Of a DNA stretch of 64,000 nt, positions 42,176 through 51,795 are shown in pieces (positions within the stretch are counted from its first letter, which is position 1; every line of letters begins with the position of its first letter). Under the pieces are notes generated by a model that saw nothing but the letters and a program-made list of their open reading frames with translations, was not told the DNA's origin and did not search any database. Source of the DNA: Methylocella sp. (lineage in GTDB: Bacteria; Pseudomonadota; Alphaproteobacteria; Rhizobiales; Beijerinckiaceae). Location of the stretch: positions 2,522,501 through 2,586,500 of the forward strand of contig JBBCGG010000001.1 in the NCBI GenBank assembly GCA_037200525.1, given 5' to 3'. Position numbers and translations under genes: made by a program.

Positions 42176-43756
42176 TTACCGATCGGAGAAGGGCAGGGCG
42201 ACGAAGCGCACTTCTCCCTGTCCGTTGGCGACGAGAAGCAAAGCCGATTTTTTGCCGTCATTCTTCAAGGCCTGCGTTTTTTTCGTGACGTCGCTTGGAT
42301 CCTTGACCGGCTCCTGGTTGATTTCCATGATCACTTCGCCGGGCTGGATATGCTTTTCTGCGGCATCAGAATAAGGATCGACGCCGGTCACCACGACGCC
42401 AGAACCAATGCCGGGCTTGATCGAGAATTTCTGCCTGACATCGTCGGTAAGGCTCGAAAATTCCATTCCAAGCGCCTTTTCTACCTTGCTCGCAGTCGGC
42501 GCCTTGTCGGAATCGCCGTGTTTGACGGTGAGCGAGGCCTGTTTCTCATTATCCTCGAGGCGGCCGAGCTTAATCGTCTTGGTGATCTCTTTCCCCTGCC
42601 GCAGCAAAACGACGTCCACATCCTTGCCGACCGGAGCGGATGCGACGATTTTTGGCAGGTCGTGCGATTCTTTGATCTCAACCCCATCGAATTTCAGAAT
42701 TACGTCGCCAGCCAGAAGCCCCGCCGCCTTGGCCGGTCCCTTCTCATCCGTTCCCGCGACGAGCGCGCCGCGCACCGTGCCGAGATTGAGACTTTCGGCG
42801 ATTGAATCATCGACATTCTGAATGCGCACGCCGAGCCAGCCGCGCCTCGTCTCGCCAAATTTTTGCAATTGCTCGACAACCGGGATCACGGTGTCTGACG
42901 GCGTCGAGAAGCCGATGCCGATCGAGCCGCCAGAGGGCGACAGAATAGCCGTATTGATGCCGATGACCTCTCCCGCCATGTTGAACAACGGGCCGCCGGA
43001 ATTGCCTTTGTTGATCGCCGCGTCGGTTTGAAAATAATTGTCGTAGGGGCCAGAATCGATGTTGCGATTGCGCGCTGAAATAATGCCGGCGCTGACGCTT
43101 CCGCCCAACCCGAATGGATTGCCGACCGCGACCACCCAATCGCCCACGCGCATCTTTTCGCTGTCGCCGAACTTCGCCGCCTTCAGCGGCTTGTCGGGCT
43201 TGACGCGGAGCACGGCGACGTCAACCTTCGCATCCTTGCCGAGAACTTCGGCTTTCAGCTTTTGGCCGTCGGTGAAGATAACCGTCACCTCATTGGCGTC
43301 GGCGACGACGTGATTATTGGTCACAATGATGCCGGACGGATCAATGACAAAGCCGGAGCCGAGCGAATTTGATTTGCGTTCGTGGGGCCTTGGAGGCGGA
43401 GCCTCATTGCCCCCTTGGCCGCCTTGCTGGCGACGCCGGAAGAATTCTTCAAACAGATCGTCGAAGGGCGTGCCAGGCTCCAGTTGCGGCGAATTGCTGG
43501 CGTGCTTTTCGTCGATCGTCTGGGTCGCCGAAATATTGACGACGGTATCGCTCACTTCCGCGGCGAGGTCAGCGAGAGAGTCGGGGCCCTTTGCAAATGC
43601 CGGAGGCGTATCCAGAATCGGCAAAACGGCGCCGCCGGCGCCGAGGAGCAGCGCGCAGGCGATGGCCAGGCCGGAGCAAGCATTAGGCCGTAGGACATGG
43701 CTCGCGCCGGGCGCGACATCTGCGGCGCCGCGGCGCGAATTCTGGAACAAACCCAT
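42176..43756 (-). CDS. degP: Periplasmic serine protease/chaperone DegP (Do family)
   Basis: A 526-residue HtrA protease. The N-terminal hydrophobic segment (LAIACALLLGAGGAVLPIL) is a signal or anchor. The catalytic triad is H149 (TNNHVV), D179 (AKVDVAVL) and S253 (GNSGGPL). Two PDZ domains follow (RRGWLGVRIQNV and RQKFSIKPGIGSGVVVT). It degrades and refolds misfolded envelope proteins. Start set at the second ATG with GGAGGA 10 bases before. In many alphaproteobacteria degP follows hflC directly; here the DUF2252 gene and about 200 bases lie between. Confidence 0.95.
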   Translation of the reverse strand: MGLFQNSRRGAADVAPGASHVLRPNACSGLAIACALLLGAGGAVLPILDTPPAFAKGPDSLADLAAEVSDTVVNISATQTIDEKHASNSPQLEPGTPFDDLFEEFFRRRQQGGQGGNEAPPPRPHERKSNSLGSGFVIDPSGIIVTNNHVVADANEVTVIFTDGQKLKAEVLGKDAKVDVAVLRVKPDKPLKAAKFGDSEKMRVGDWVVAVGNPFGLGGSVSAGIISARNRNIDSGPYDNYFQTDAAINKGNSGGPLFNMAGEVIGINTAILSPSGGSIGIGFSTPSDTVIPVVEQLQKFGETRRGWLGVRIQNVDDSIAESLNLGTVRGALVAGTDEKGPAKAAGLLAGDVILKFDGVEIKESHDLPKIVASAPVGKDVDVVLLRQGKEITKTIKLGRLEDNEKQASLTVKHGDSDKAPTASKVEKALGMEFSSLTDDVRQKFSIKPGIGSGVVVTGVDPYSDAAEKHIQPGEVIMEINQEPVKDPSDVTKKTQALKNDGKKSALLLVANGQGEVRFVALPFSDR

Positions 43757-43981
43757 GAAAACAATCTCCTCCATCTAGCCGAGCGATGCCGCCCCGATCG
43801 CGGCGAGTGGACAGGACGAATGAGACAGAAGCCCGGCGATGTCTATCTCTCGCGTGCAATGGAGCGGAAACACGCGAAGAAATCCAGCAAAACTTCGTGA
43901 TGCTGGCAAGCGCCGGCCATATGGCTCGGCTCTGCCGATCGATCCTGGCGATCAACCGCCGGAAGACATGGATCGAGCGCA

Positions 43982-45400
43982 CTAGGCCGGAGCGGTATGG
44001 GCCGCTGTCGCGTCCTCCGTAGGCAGACCGGTGGCTTCATCGAGCGATGTCATGAGCCGGCTGTGATCGCGGTCGGTCACCCCGGCATAGGTCATGGCGA
44101 AATCGCCAAGGGCTTCGTCCAATATTTCGGCCTTTCCCATATAGCCTGCGATGAGCACGGGATCGCCGGAACGCGCATGCGCCCGGGCCAAGGTTCGGCC
44201 GCAAAGATTGGCGTAAGCCTCGAGCGCGCGGCCTTCGATGACCTCGCCAATGGAGCCGAGCCGCCGATTCTTGAGCTGGCGAACATAAAACTGGCGGTTG
44301 GAAGCCTTGTCTTCCGTCCAGCCAAGAAAAAGGTCGCTGGCGGCCTGTAAAGCGCGCTGCCCCTCGACTACCCGTTCGCCTTGGTGGATCATAGTCTGCG
44401 GCGGCGTGACGATTTTTTCAAGAACCGAGGGCAAAGCCTGCTTCACTTGCAGAAACAGCGGTTCCTGATCCGCGGTGAGGAAGAGCCCAATTGCGCAATA
44501 GGTGCCGACGCTGCCGACGCCAACGACTTTGATGGCTATGTCGGCGAGGGAGTAGCGCTCAACGAGCTCGCGGCGTTCGGGCAGCAAGGTCGCGCGGTAT
44601 GTCGTGAAGGCCGTATGCGAGTGGATTTTCTGATCATGCGTGGCGTCGGTGTCGAAATGATAGATCAGCGGCGGATGATCGGCGATATGCGGAACGCCGC
44701 CTTTCGCGGTCGCAAGATGCGGAAAATTATCATCCTCCGCTAACTCCTTTTTCGACTTTATCAAAATCGACGAGAGCTTGTCGCGCAGCTTTTCATCGCT
44801 GATGCGTTCGACTTCTTTTGCAATATCGATCCGGGAATACCAGATTGCGAGCGGCGTCATTTCCGCCAGCTCTCGGATGAATTCGCGGTACGCTTTCGCG
44901 GCCCCTTGCGCGAATGCCTTGGCCTTTTTATCCGATAAACCAGCATCGCGAGCGGCGACCGCGATGCTCGCCACAAGCCGCTTCAGGTCGACCGTGAAGT
45001 CGACGCCGGGCAAGGTCTCATCGAAATCGTTGATGTCGAACAGCATGCGTTCTTCTGGCGTATTAAAGGCGCCGAAATTCATCAAATGACAATCGCCGCA
45101 AGCCTGCACGGGAAGGCCAATTCGCGGCAGCCGGGAAAGATCGCGGGCCATCACCGCCGCGGCGCCGCGCAGGAATGTGAAGGGCGATTGCGCCATGCGC
45201 TGGTAGCGGATCGGCAGCAGATTGGGGAGGCGTTGCGCGTCCGTCTCGCACAGAATGGCGATGGGATCGCGCTCGGATTCCGGCGGACAGTCAGCGTGGC
45301 TTTCTCGCGATGCGGTTTGCCGCAACGCCCTGCCGGCCTCGTAGCGTTCGGCCCGCGACGATGTAATCCCGGATTTGCCGTTCGATGATGAATTAGCCAC
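43982..45400 (-). CDS. DUF2252 protein
   Basis: A 472-residue DUF2252 protein. Diagnostic segments: LLPIRYQRMAQSPFTFLRGAA, the metal or nucleotide loop VQACGDCHLMNFGAF, FDINDFDETLPGVDFTVDLKRL, VGVGSVGTYCAIGL, and at the end GRTLARAHARSGD. The fold is like an aminoglycoside-phosphotransferase-type kinase, but its reaction is not known. It follows hflC in this gene row after a 288-base gap with hairpins, so it is not clearly in its operon. Confidence 0.87.
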   Translation of the reverse strand: MANSSSNGKSGITSSRAERYEAGRALRQTASRESHADCPPESERDPIAILCETDAQRLPNLLPIRYQRMAQSPFTFLRGAAAVMARDLSRLPRIGLPVQACGDCHLMNFGAFNTPEERMLFDINDFDETLPGVDFTVDLKRLVASIAVAARDAGLSDKKAKAFAQGAAKAYREFIRELAEMTPLAIWYSRIDIAKEVERISDEKLRDKLSSILIKSKKELAEDDNFPHLATAKGGVPHIADHPPLIYHFDTDATHDQKIHSHTAFTTYRATLLPERRELVERYSLADIAIKVVGVGSVGTYCAIGLFLTADQEPLFLQVKQALPSVLEKIVTPPQTMIHQGERVVEGQRALQAASDLFLGWTEDKASNRQFYVRQLKNRRLGSIGEVIEGRALEAYANLCGRTLARAHARSGDPVLIAGYMGKAEILDEALGDFAMTYAGVTDRDHSRLMTSLDEATGLPTEDATAAHTAPA

Positions 45401-45610
45401 GTTCGCGCTCCATTCAAATCGATTTCACCGGCGTCGGCGGACCTTCAAGGCAGCCGGGGTGAAGGTCGAAATGAGCGCATCATACGCTTTGCAAGCCGCC
45501 TGTCATCCAAACGGATCTTTCCGTCCGTCCTCGTCGCGCCTGGCGTCTATCCGCGCCGGTCGTGAGAGGCTTCAGCTGCGCTTGATGGATCGCCTGTTAG
45601 GGTCGCCCTG

Positions 45611-45640
45611 GCGCAGGCGGGCGCAAAGCTTCGCCTGCGC
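45611..45640. repeat. Inverted repeat in the gap upstream of DUF2252
   Basis: GCGCAGGCG and CGCCTGCGC form a perfect 9-bp stem with a 12-base loop, with no T run after it. It may be a mobile palindrome or a regulatory hairpin. The rest of the gap (45401-45687) shows no gene. Confidence 0.6.
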
Positions 45641-45669
45641 GGGCCTGGGTCTGCGTGATCCGCACGATC

Positions 45670-45691
45670 CTAAAAAGCTGCGGCTTTTTAG
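45670..45691 (-). terminator. Terminator hairpin at the end of hflC
   Basis: CTAAAAAGC and GCTTTTTAG form a 9-bp stem with a 4-base loop overlapping the hflC stop codon. The AT-rich half gives a U stretch in the minus-strand transcript. A plausible intrinsic terminator for the hflKC operon. Confidence 0.6.
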
Positions 45692-46629
45692 TGAGACGCG
45701 TCCAGCTCCGCCGGGGCAACTTCTGGCGTAGCTGCAGTCGCAGCAGGCGCGCGCTGGCCGTCTGGAGAGCCAAAGAAACGGAAGAAATCGGATTTCGGGC
45801 TGAGGACGAGGCGAGTGTCGCTTGATTTCAACCCCGCCTCATAGGCTTGCATCGAGCGATAGAAAGCAAAAAAATCGGGATCCTTGCCATACGCCTCTGC
45901 GAAGATCCTATTGCGTTCGGCATCGCCTTCGCCCCTCGTCTGATCGGCTTGGCGCTGCGCGTCGCCGCGCAGCACGACGACGTCCCGATCGGCCTTTGCG
46001 GTGATCGTCTGCGCTTGCTCCGACCCTTGCGCGCGATATTCCGCGGCCTCGCGTGCCCTTTCCGTCTGCATTCGGCTGAAAACCTTTTCAGAGATCTGCT
46101 TCGGCAGATCGGCGCGACGGATTCGGACGTCAACGGCGGCGACGCCAAGGCGCTCGGACTCCGAATTCACCTGATCGCGGATTTTGGCCATCAGACTGGA
46201 GCGATCATCGCGCACGATCTGAGTGAGACTGGCTTCGCCGAGAACCCGGCGAACCGCTGAGTTCAGCACGAAGCCAAGCTGGGCGTTCGCTCGTTCGATC
46301 GTGCCGACCGTCTGATAGAACTTCAATGGGTCAACGATCTTGTAACGTATAAAGGAATCAACTTCGATGCGCGTATTGTCGGAGGCCAGAACCTCCTGCT
46401 TCGGCGCTTCGAGATCGAGAATGCGATTGTCGAAGTAAATTACGTTCTCGATGAACGGAATTTTGAAATGCAGCCCCGGCGTCGTCACAAGGCCGCGCCC
46501 CGGCACAGGTTCGCCAAAGCGCAACACGAGGGCCTGCTCGGTCTGTTGAACCGTAAATATGGAGGCGGTGAAAACAAATAGGAAAACGATAATCCCGACG
46601 AGGACCGCGAACGCGGTTGCGCCCTTCAT
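45688..46629 (-). CDS. hflC: HflC, modulator of FtsH protease
   Basis: A 313-residue SPFH/prohibitin-domain protein with one N-terminal membrane helix (GATAFAVLVGIIVFLFVFTA). The motifs TVQQTEQALVLRFGEPV, GLHFKIPFIENV and the long coiled-coil QTERAREAAEYRAQGSEQAQ are typical. With HflK it forms a large ring-like cage around FtsH and limits proteolysis. Its start overlaps the hflK stop (ATGA). The Ala/Pro tail (last 20 residues) is unlike E. coli. Confidence 0.95.
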   Translation of the reverse strand: MKGATAFAVLVGIIVFLFVFTASIFTVQQTEQALVLRFGEPVPGRGLVTTPGLHFKIPFIENVIYFDNRILDLEAPKQEVLASDNTRIEVDSFIRYKIVDPLKFYQTVGTIERANAQLGFVLNSAVRRVLGEASLTQIVRDDRSSLMAKIRDQVNSESERLGVAAVDVRIRRADLPKQISEKVFSRMQTERAREAAEYRAQGSEQAQTITAKADRDVVVLRGDAQRQADQTRGEGDAERNRIFAEAYGKDPDFFAFYRSMQAYEAGLKSSDTRLVLSPKSDFFRFFGSPDGQRAPAATAATPEVAPAELDASH

Positions 46630-47756
46630 TTGCGAGCTCCATCCGCTGGCCGTTGCGACAGAGCGGTGAGCGGCAGATAGGGGACGACGCCTTGGCCCTG
46701 CGCGCCTTGGTCTACGATCACTTTATCCATGCCGCCGAAGACGCGCTCCATGGTCTCGAGATAGATTCGTTCGCGCGTCACGGCAGGAGCCTTCTTGTAT
46801 TCATCATAGATTTGGTTGAAGCGCGAGGCTTGGCCGGTGGCTTCCGCGACGGTCTGAAGACGGTAGCCTTCGGCTTCCTGAACGGTCGCGGCGGCCTTGC
46901 CTCGCGCCTCGGGAACGACCCGATTGGCATAGGCTTCAGCCTCGTTGCGCAAACGGTTTTGATCCTGCTGAGCGGCCGTCACATCGCGGAACGCGGCGAT
47001 GACTTGCTCTGGCGGATCAACCGATTGCAATTGCACCTGCAAGATCAGGATGCCGGCTTTATACTGGTTCAAAATCTTCTGCATGAGCTCCTGCACGGCG
47101 GGCTCAATGACTTTGCGTTCTGCGGTCAGAATGCGCTGGATTTGGCTGCGGCCGATGACTTCGCGCATCGCGCTTTCGGCCACCGCTTTCACGGTTTCCC
47201 GCTGATTGGCGATGTTGAACGCGTAATCCTCGGGGTGCACCGGATCGATCTGCCAAATCACGACAAATTTGACGTCGGCGATATTTTCGTCGCCGGTCAG
47301 CATCAGGCTTTCTTCGGGCAGGTCGATCTGGGTTTGCCCATTGGGCGTGCGCACGTCGGGACGGTATGTGAACCCTATGTTGATCACATTGCGGTCTGTG
47401 ACCTGGAGCTTTTGCACGGCGCCGACGGGAAATGGCAGATTATAGTTCAGTCCGGGGCCGGTTTTGCCGGTATATTTGCCGAAAATCTTATTCAGTCCGA
47501 CTTCGTTAGGGCCGACGGTGTAAAATCCCGACAGCAGCCAGACGATAACGCCGACAAGCGCGAGCGCCAAAACGCCGCGAGCGCCGGTCAATCCATTGCC
47601 GCCGCGACCGCCCGGCATCAACTGCCTGATTTTTTCTTGTCCGCGCCGCAGAAATTCTTCGAAATCGGGCCGGGGCGAACTCGGCTTTTGCCCCCATGGC
47701 CCCCCGTTGCCGGGCTTCCACGAGCCGCCATTTCCGCCTTCATTGATCCACGGCAT
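46626..47756 (-). CDS. hflK: HflK, modulator of FtsH protease
   Basis: A 376-residue SPFH-domain protein. The Gly/Trp-rich N-terminus (PWINEGGNGGSWKPGNGG) is typical of HflK; the membrane helix is VLALALVGVIVWLLSGFY. The SPFH domain starts TVGPNEVGLNKIFGKY. The coiled-coil segment EAEAYANRVVPEARGKAAAT leads into the C-terminal part. It works together with HflC on FtsH. A GAAGAG site precedes the ATG pair; either of two ATGs two codons apart could be used. Confidence 0.95.
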   Translation of the reverse strand: MPWINEGGNGGSWKPGNGGPWGQKPSSPRPDFEEFLRRGQEKIRQLMPGGRGGNGLTGARGVLALALVGVIVWLLSGFYTVGPNEVGLNKIFGKYTGKTGPGLNYNLPFPVGAVQKLQVTDRNVINIGFTYRPDVRTPNGQTQIDLPEESLMLTGDENIADVKFVVIWQIDPVHPEDYAFNIANQRETVKAVAESAMREVIGRSQIQRILTAERKVIEPAVQELMQKILNQYKAGILILQVQLQSVDPPEQVIAAFRDVTAAQQDQNRLRNEAEAYANRVVPEARGKAAATVQEAEGYRLQTVAEATGQASRFNQIYDEYKKAPAVTRERIYLETMERVFGGMDKVIVDQGAQGQGVVPYLPLTALSQRPADGARK

Positions 47757-47864
47757 GAACATCTCTTCAAAAAAAACAACTGAGCGACGGTTGCAACGCA
47801 ATCTTCTATAGGAGACCCTCGCCGACTACAAATGGGATGGCGGCGCGCGGAGACAATGCCCCAG

Positions 47865-48398
47865 TTATGACGAGGCTTTGTCTTGGCGGCGGAATTCGAC
47901 GAAGGCGAAGCTCGCTTCGTCATTGGCCTGCGGCTGCGGCGCGATGCGCTTTTGCTCGACCCATTGCGACCAGTCGATCGGCGGGAAACTTACGTCGCCC
48001 TCCGGCGTCAAGTCGACGAAGGTCAGATACATGCGCTGGACGCGATCGAGCAAAAGCTGATAGAGGGCGCCGCCGCCGGCCAAAATGATTTCATCGGCTC
48101 CCATCGCTGCCGCGCGCGCCTGCGCCAGAGCCAAGGCAGCGTCCAAATCATGAGCGACATGGACGCTGGAGTCCGCCGCCGGGAGGAAGTCGCGGTCGCG
48201 CGTGACGATGATCGTCTCGCGTCCGGGCAGCGCGCGTCCGATGGATTGAAAGGTTTTGCGCCCCATCAGCAGAGGTTTGCCCATTGTGAGCGCGCGGAAT
48301 CGCTTCAAATCGCTCGGCAGCCGCCAGGGCAGGCGGTCACCTGCGCCGATCACCCCATTTTGCGCAATCGCCGCAACAAGCACGAGGGGTGCGCTCAC
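47865..48398 (-). CDS. folA: Dihydrofolate reductase
   Basis: A 177-residue DHFR, producing tetrahydrofolate. Motifs: LVLVAAIAQNGVIGAGDRLPW with the Met20-type loop, LPSDLKRFRALTMGKPLLMG, RKTFQSIGRALPGR, and the C-terminal GDVSFPPIDW. The catalytic acidic residue is the D of LPSDLKRF. I set the start at GTG because the protein then begins like other DHFRs and its GTGA overlaps the stop of the upstream acetyltransferase gene, a coupling sign. An upstream ATG would add 18 non-conserved residues. Confidence 0.93.
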   Translation of the reverse strand: MSAPLVLVAAIAQNGVIGAGDRLPWRLPSDLKRFRALTMGKPLLMGRKTFQSIGRALPGRETIIVTRDRDFLPAADSSVHVAHDLDAALALAQARAAAMGADEIILAGGGALYQLLLDRVQRMYLTFVDLTPEGDVSFPPIDWSQWVEQKRIAPQPQANDEASFAFVEFRRQDKASS

Positions 48399-48895
48399 GC
48401 GGGGCTGCCTAGCTGGCGCAAAGCACCGTCCTCGACGCGGCAAATTCTCCATTGCTCCATCAGCCGGGCGCCCATGCTTTTATAGAAGCGGATCGAAGGT
48501 TCGTTCCAGTCGAGCACCGACCATTCGAACCGTCCCAGGTTCTCATCGACGCAGCGGCGGCCGACATTTGTCAGCAAGGCCTTGCCGAATCCCTGGCCGC
48601 GAAAAGCAGGGCGAACGAAAAGATCTTCCAGCCAAATCCCGTGACGCCCGCGAAAACTCGAGAAGGTGTAGAACCACATAGCGATCCCCGCCGCCTCCCC
48701 ATCGCGCTCGGCGATATCGCAGAAGACGCGCGGATTGGGTCCGAACAGGGCTGCCGCCAGCCCGTCCTTCGTCGCATAAACCTCTCCGGCGAGATGTTCA
48801 TATTCAGCCAATTCGACGACCATCGCGAAGATGAGGGATGCGTCGGCGGGATCGGCGCGGCGGCTCAAAGACTTGGAAGGCTCGCTCGCGTTCAT
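48395..48895 (-). CDS. GNAT N-acetyltransferase (diamine acetyltransferase-like)
   Basis: A 166-residue GNAT enzyme with the substrate-lid segment LAEYEHLAGEVYATKDGLAA and LEDLFVRPAFRGQGFGKALL (the acetyl-CoA loop) and the C-terminal FEWSVLDWNEPSIRFYKSMG, a pattern close to spermidine/spermine-type acetyltransferases. Substrate is a guess (a polyamine or amino acid). Start at the ATG with AGAGGG upstream. Its stop overlaps the folA start, so the two are co-translated. Confidence 0.85.
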   Translation of the reverse strand: MNASEPSKSLSRRADPADASLIFAMVVELAEYEHLAGEVYATKDGLAAALFGPNPRVFCDIAERDGEAAGIAMWFYTFSSFRGRHGIWLEDLFVRPAFRGQGFGKALLTNVGRRCVDENLGRFEWSVLDWNEPSIRFYKSMGARLMEQWRICRVEDGALRQLGSPA

Positions 48896-48960
48896 TGGGA
48901 TGCCCTCTTGCGACGACGCGCCGCGCTGGATTGGCGATTTTGTCCACGGGTTGCAACAAT

Positions 48961-49866
48961 TCAAGCGGATCTGGCGCGCAGAAAGGTCGCAAGGCCGGCC
49001 GCGACGATCAATCCTGCGCCTATCATGGTCTGTATATTCGGGATTTCCGAGAAGACGATCATTCCGACTAAAGTCGCCCACAGCAGCGACGTATAGCCGA
49101 ATGGCGCGATGATGTTGGCGGGCGCCGCGGAAAAAGCCCGGATTATGCAAAAATGACTGGCGGCGCCGAGGCTGCCAAGCAGCAGCATCAAAGCGAGGTC
49201 CATGGGCTTTGGCGCGATGCCGACAAAAGGAAGGAAGGCCGCGCAGAACGCCACTCCGACGAGAGCCGAGTAAAATAAGGTCGTGAGCGGAGGATCGCTC
49301 GAATGCAACATCCGGGTCGTGATTTGATAGAGCGCGTTGCACAGAGCGGCGAGCAACGGAATCAGCATCAAAGGGGAAAGACCGATGCCCGCCTGACTAA
49401 CGATGACCCATACGCCGGCCATTCCAGCCAAAACGCTGAGCCAGCCAATGATGCGGACTTTCTCGCCGAGGAGAAAAACCGACAGGGCGGTGACGAGCAC
49501 CGGCGCCACCCATACGACGGCGGAATAATCGAGAAAATGCATCATGGTCAAAGCCAGCATGCCGAACAAAGTCGAGCCAAGAAGCAGGCCGGAGCGCAAC
49601 ATCTGCAACATAGGCCGCCGCGAGACCAAGAGACGAGGATCGCGCCAAGCGACGAATCCGGTCACCAAAACCATGTGGACGAAGTAGCGGGCGAAGGCGA
49701 CCTCGGTCAGGGGATAGGAGGTCAGCAGAATCCGCGAGGTGGAATCCTGGCACACGAACAGTAAAGTCGTGGCCAGCATCCAGAGGATTCCAGTCGTGAC
49801 CGTGGCTCCGCCCGCTGCGGGCAAAACGACGGGCGATGGCTGCGCGGCTAATCCCGAGCGGGTCAT
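48961..49866 (-). CDS. EamA/DMT-family transporter
   Basis: A 301-residue inner membrane protein with about ten hydrophobic helices arranged as two EamA repeats (LATTLLFVCQDSTSRILLTS, then LPLLAALCNALYQITTRML). The segment FGYTSLLWATLVGMIVFSEIPN is the typical last-third EamA signature. Substrate is unknown; DMT family members export or import amino acids, nucleotides or others. It lies in the thyA-to-folA interval where it is not usually found. Confidence 0.85.
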   Translation of the reverse strand: MTRSGLAAQPSPVVLPAAGGATVTTGILWMLATTLLFVCQDSTSRILLTSYPLTEVAFARYFVHMVLVTGFVAWRDPRLLVSRRPMLQMLRSGLLLGSTLFGMLALTMMHFLDYSAVVWVAPVLVTALSVFLLGEKVRIIGWLSVLAGMAGVWVIVSQAGIGLSPLMLIPLLAALCNALYQITTRMLHSSDPPLTTLFYSALVGVAFCAAFLPFVGIAPKPMDLALMLLLGSLGAASHFCIIRAFSAAPANIIAPFGYTSLLWATLVGMIVFSEIPNIQTMIGAGLIVAAGLATFLRARSA

Positions 49867-49974
49867 GGGAAGGTGAACATGTCGGCGACTCGATTGTAGG
49901 CGCTGGGTGCGCCTCAGCCCATCTGCCTGAGGGCGGGGAATGTTTTCAGCCCATCCTTAGGGGAGCGCCGGACG

Positions 49975-50784
49975 TTATACGGCGACAGGGGCCTTGATCT
50001 GCGGATGCGGGTGATAATTCTCAAGGGTAATATCTTCAAAACGGAAATCCAGGATCGATCGCACCGCCTTGTTCAGCCTGAGCTGCGGCAAGGGGCGGGG
50101 CTCGCGCTCCAGCTGCAACCGAGCCTGCTCGAGGTGATTGAGATAAAGGTGCGCATCGCCAAATGTATGAATGAAATCGCCCGGCTCAAGGCCGCAGACA
50201 TGAGCGACCATTTCGGTGAGCAGGGCATAGCTCGCAATATTGAAGGGCACGCCCAGAAACGCGTCGCCGGACCGCTGGTAAAGCTGGCAGTCAAGCTTTC
50301 GCACGCCATCTAGGTCATCGCGGACATTGAATTGGAACAGGCAATGGCAGGGCGGAAGCGCCATGGCCGAAAGATCGGCGGGATTCCATGCCGATACAAT
50401 CAAACGGCGCGAGAACGGATTGTGCTTGATTTCATTGATGACGTCCGAAATCTGGTCGATGACCCGCCCGTCTGGCGCCTGCCATGAACGCCATTGCTTG
50501 CCGTAAATCGGCCCAAGGTCTCCGTCGGCCCGAGCCCATTCATCCCAAATCCCTACGCCATTGGCTTTGAGATAGGCGACATTGGTGTCGCCCTGCAAAA
50601 ACCAAAGCAATTCATGCACGATCGATTTCCAATGCAGCTTCTTCGTCGTGACGAGCGGGAAGCCGAGGCCAAGGTCGAACCGCATTTGGTGGCCGAATAT
50701 CGAGCGCGCGCCCGTCCCGGTGCGGTCGGGTTTGAAGGCGCCCTCGCGAAGTATTTTGGCGAGGAGGTCGAGATAGGCTTGCAT
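49975..50784 (-). CDS. thyA: Thymidylate synthase
   Basis: A 269-residue ThyA. The catalytic cysteine is in [11 protein letters not shown] (C146), at the same position as the E. coli enzyme; the [33 protein letters not shown] and [13 protein letters not shown] segments and the C-terminal [10 protein letters not shown] are present. It makes dTMP from dUMP using methylene-tetrahydrofolate, with the product dihydrofolate recycled by FolA nearby. Length and all key residues are normal. Confidence 0.97.
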   Translation of the reverse strand: MQAYLDLLAKILREGAFKPDRTGTGARSIFGHQMRFDLGLGFPLVTTKKLHWKSIVHELLWFLQGDTNVAYLKANGVGIWDEWARADGDLGPIYGKQWRSWQAPDGRVIDQISDVINEIKHNPFSRRLIVSAWNPADLSAMALPPCHCLFQFNVRDDLDGVRKLDCQLYQRSGDAFLGVPFNIASYALLTEMVAHVCGLEPGDFIHTFGDAHLYLNHLEQARLQLEREPRPLPQLRLNKAVRSILDFRFEDITLENYHPHPQIKAPVAV

Positions 50785-50965
50785 GCCTCAATCCTTGCGA
50801 TGCGTTTGAACTCGGTCATCGCGAGGCGCTCCGGCGCCAGAATCGCATGACAGCTTCGTAGATAGCCACTTAACATAATCCCGAAAGGCTGCAGACTTTT
50901 CGGATGAGATAATCACCAAATCTTGTAGACGCTGCGGCGGAGCCAAAGGCCGGGGAGGTCGAAGT

Positions 50966-51721
50966 TCACTCGAGCAGGCTTAGACCGCAGGCGATCAAAT
51001 TGTTGAAGGCGTGGAAAGCGATCGCCGGTTTTATGCTTCCGGTCATTTCGCGAATGGCGCCGAGCGTGAGGCCGACCGGAAAGATCGCCAGCGCGTAAAA
51101 ATGCGTACCCTCGTAATGCAGCGCAGCAAAAACGGTCGAAGTCAGCAGCAGCACAGTAAGAAAACTGAAATTCTGGCGCAACCGCGTGAAAATCCAGCCG
51201 CGAAAGACTAGCTCCTCGGCAACGGGCGCGAAAATCACCGCGAGAACCGAAAACGCGACGGCCGCGCCAAAATTGTCCGGCATCGTTAAGTGACCGCTTG
51301 AGTCGGGCGAGAATTTGGAGAGGGCGAAATCGGCGGAAAAGCCATAGGCCACGGTCGCGGCGACGATGAGCCAGACTTTGCGCTGCATACGCCAAGGACG
51401 CCAGGCGATGACGCCGGGCCAGTCGGTCCCTCCCTGCAATCTGGCGATCCCAATTACCGCCGCAGCGAGCGACGCGTAGATCAAGAAAGAGAGCGCGAGG
51501 CCAAAATAAAGGCCTGAATTGGCGCTGCGCGGCGATTGCAGTGCCGCGAAAAGCGATGGAGTTTTTGCCCAATGATGCAAAAAAGCATCAATCCCTAGCG
51601 CGAATCCGGCAATGAACAAAAACGCGATGCAAGCGGCGCCGAGGATCGCGCAGAGGCCAAGGCACAGCCGCAAAATTGCGAAAGCCTTCGATCCTCGAGG
51701 GGTTCTCTCAATTTCGCTCAA
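50966..51721 (-). CDS. CPBP family intramembrane metalloprotease
   Basis: A 251-residue polytopic protein with about eight hydrophobic segments. The glutamate pair of motif 1 is in VAEELVFRGWIFTRL, the histidine of motif 2 in AALHYEG and the last His/Asn in AIAFHAFNNLI, the Abi/CPBP glutamic-protease-like signature. The substrate is unknown; related members cleave CAAX-type proteins or peptides. It converges with nothing; the tmRNA gene lies just upstream, divergent. Confidence 0.85.
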   Translation of the reverse strand: MSEIERTPRGSKAFAILRLCLGLCAILGAACIAFLFIAGFALGIDAFLHHWAKTPSLFAALQSPRSANSGLYFGLALSFLIYASLAAAVIGIARLQGGTDWPGVIAWRPWRMQRKVWLIVAATVAYGFSADFALSKFSPDSSGHLTMPDNFGAAVAFSVLAVIFAPVAEELVFRGWIFTRLRQNFSFLTVLLLTSTVFAALHYEGTHFYALAIFPVGLTLGAIREMTGSIKPAIAFHAFNNLIACGLSLLE

Positions 51722-51795
51722 ATGAATCCGCGCGGCTTTGTGTATTTCACATTCATGGTTATATTGGATGCGTCGCGTTCTGCGCGACTATGGCG

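Noticed and set aside
46617-47783. Long plus-strand frame opposite hflK
   Set aside because: Shadow of hflK, which has all SPFH features.
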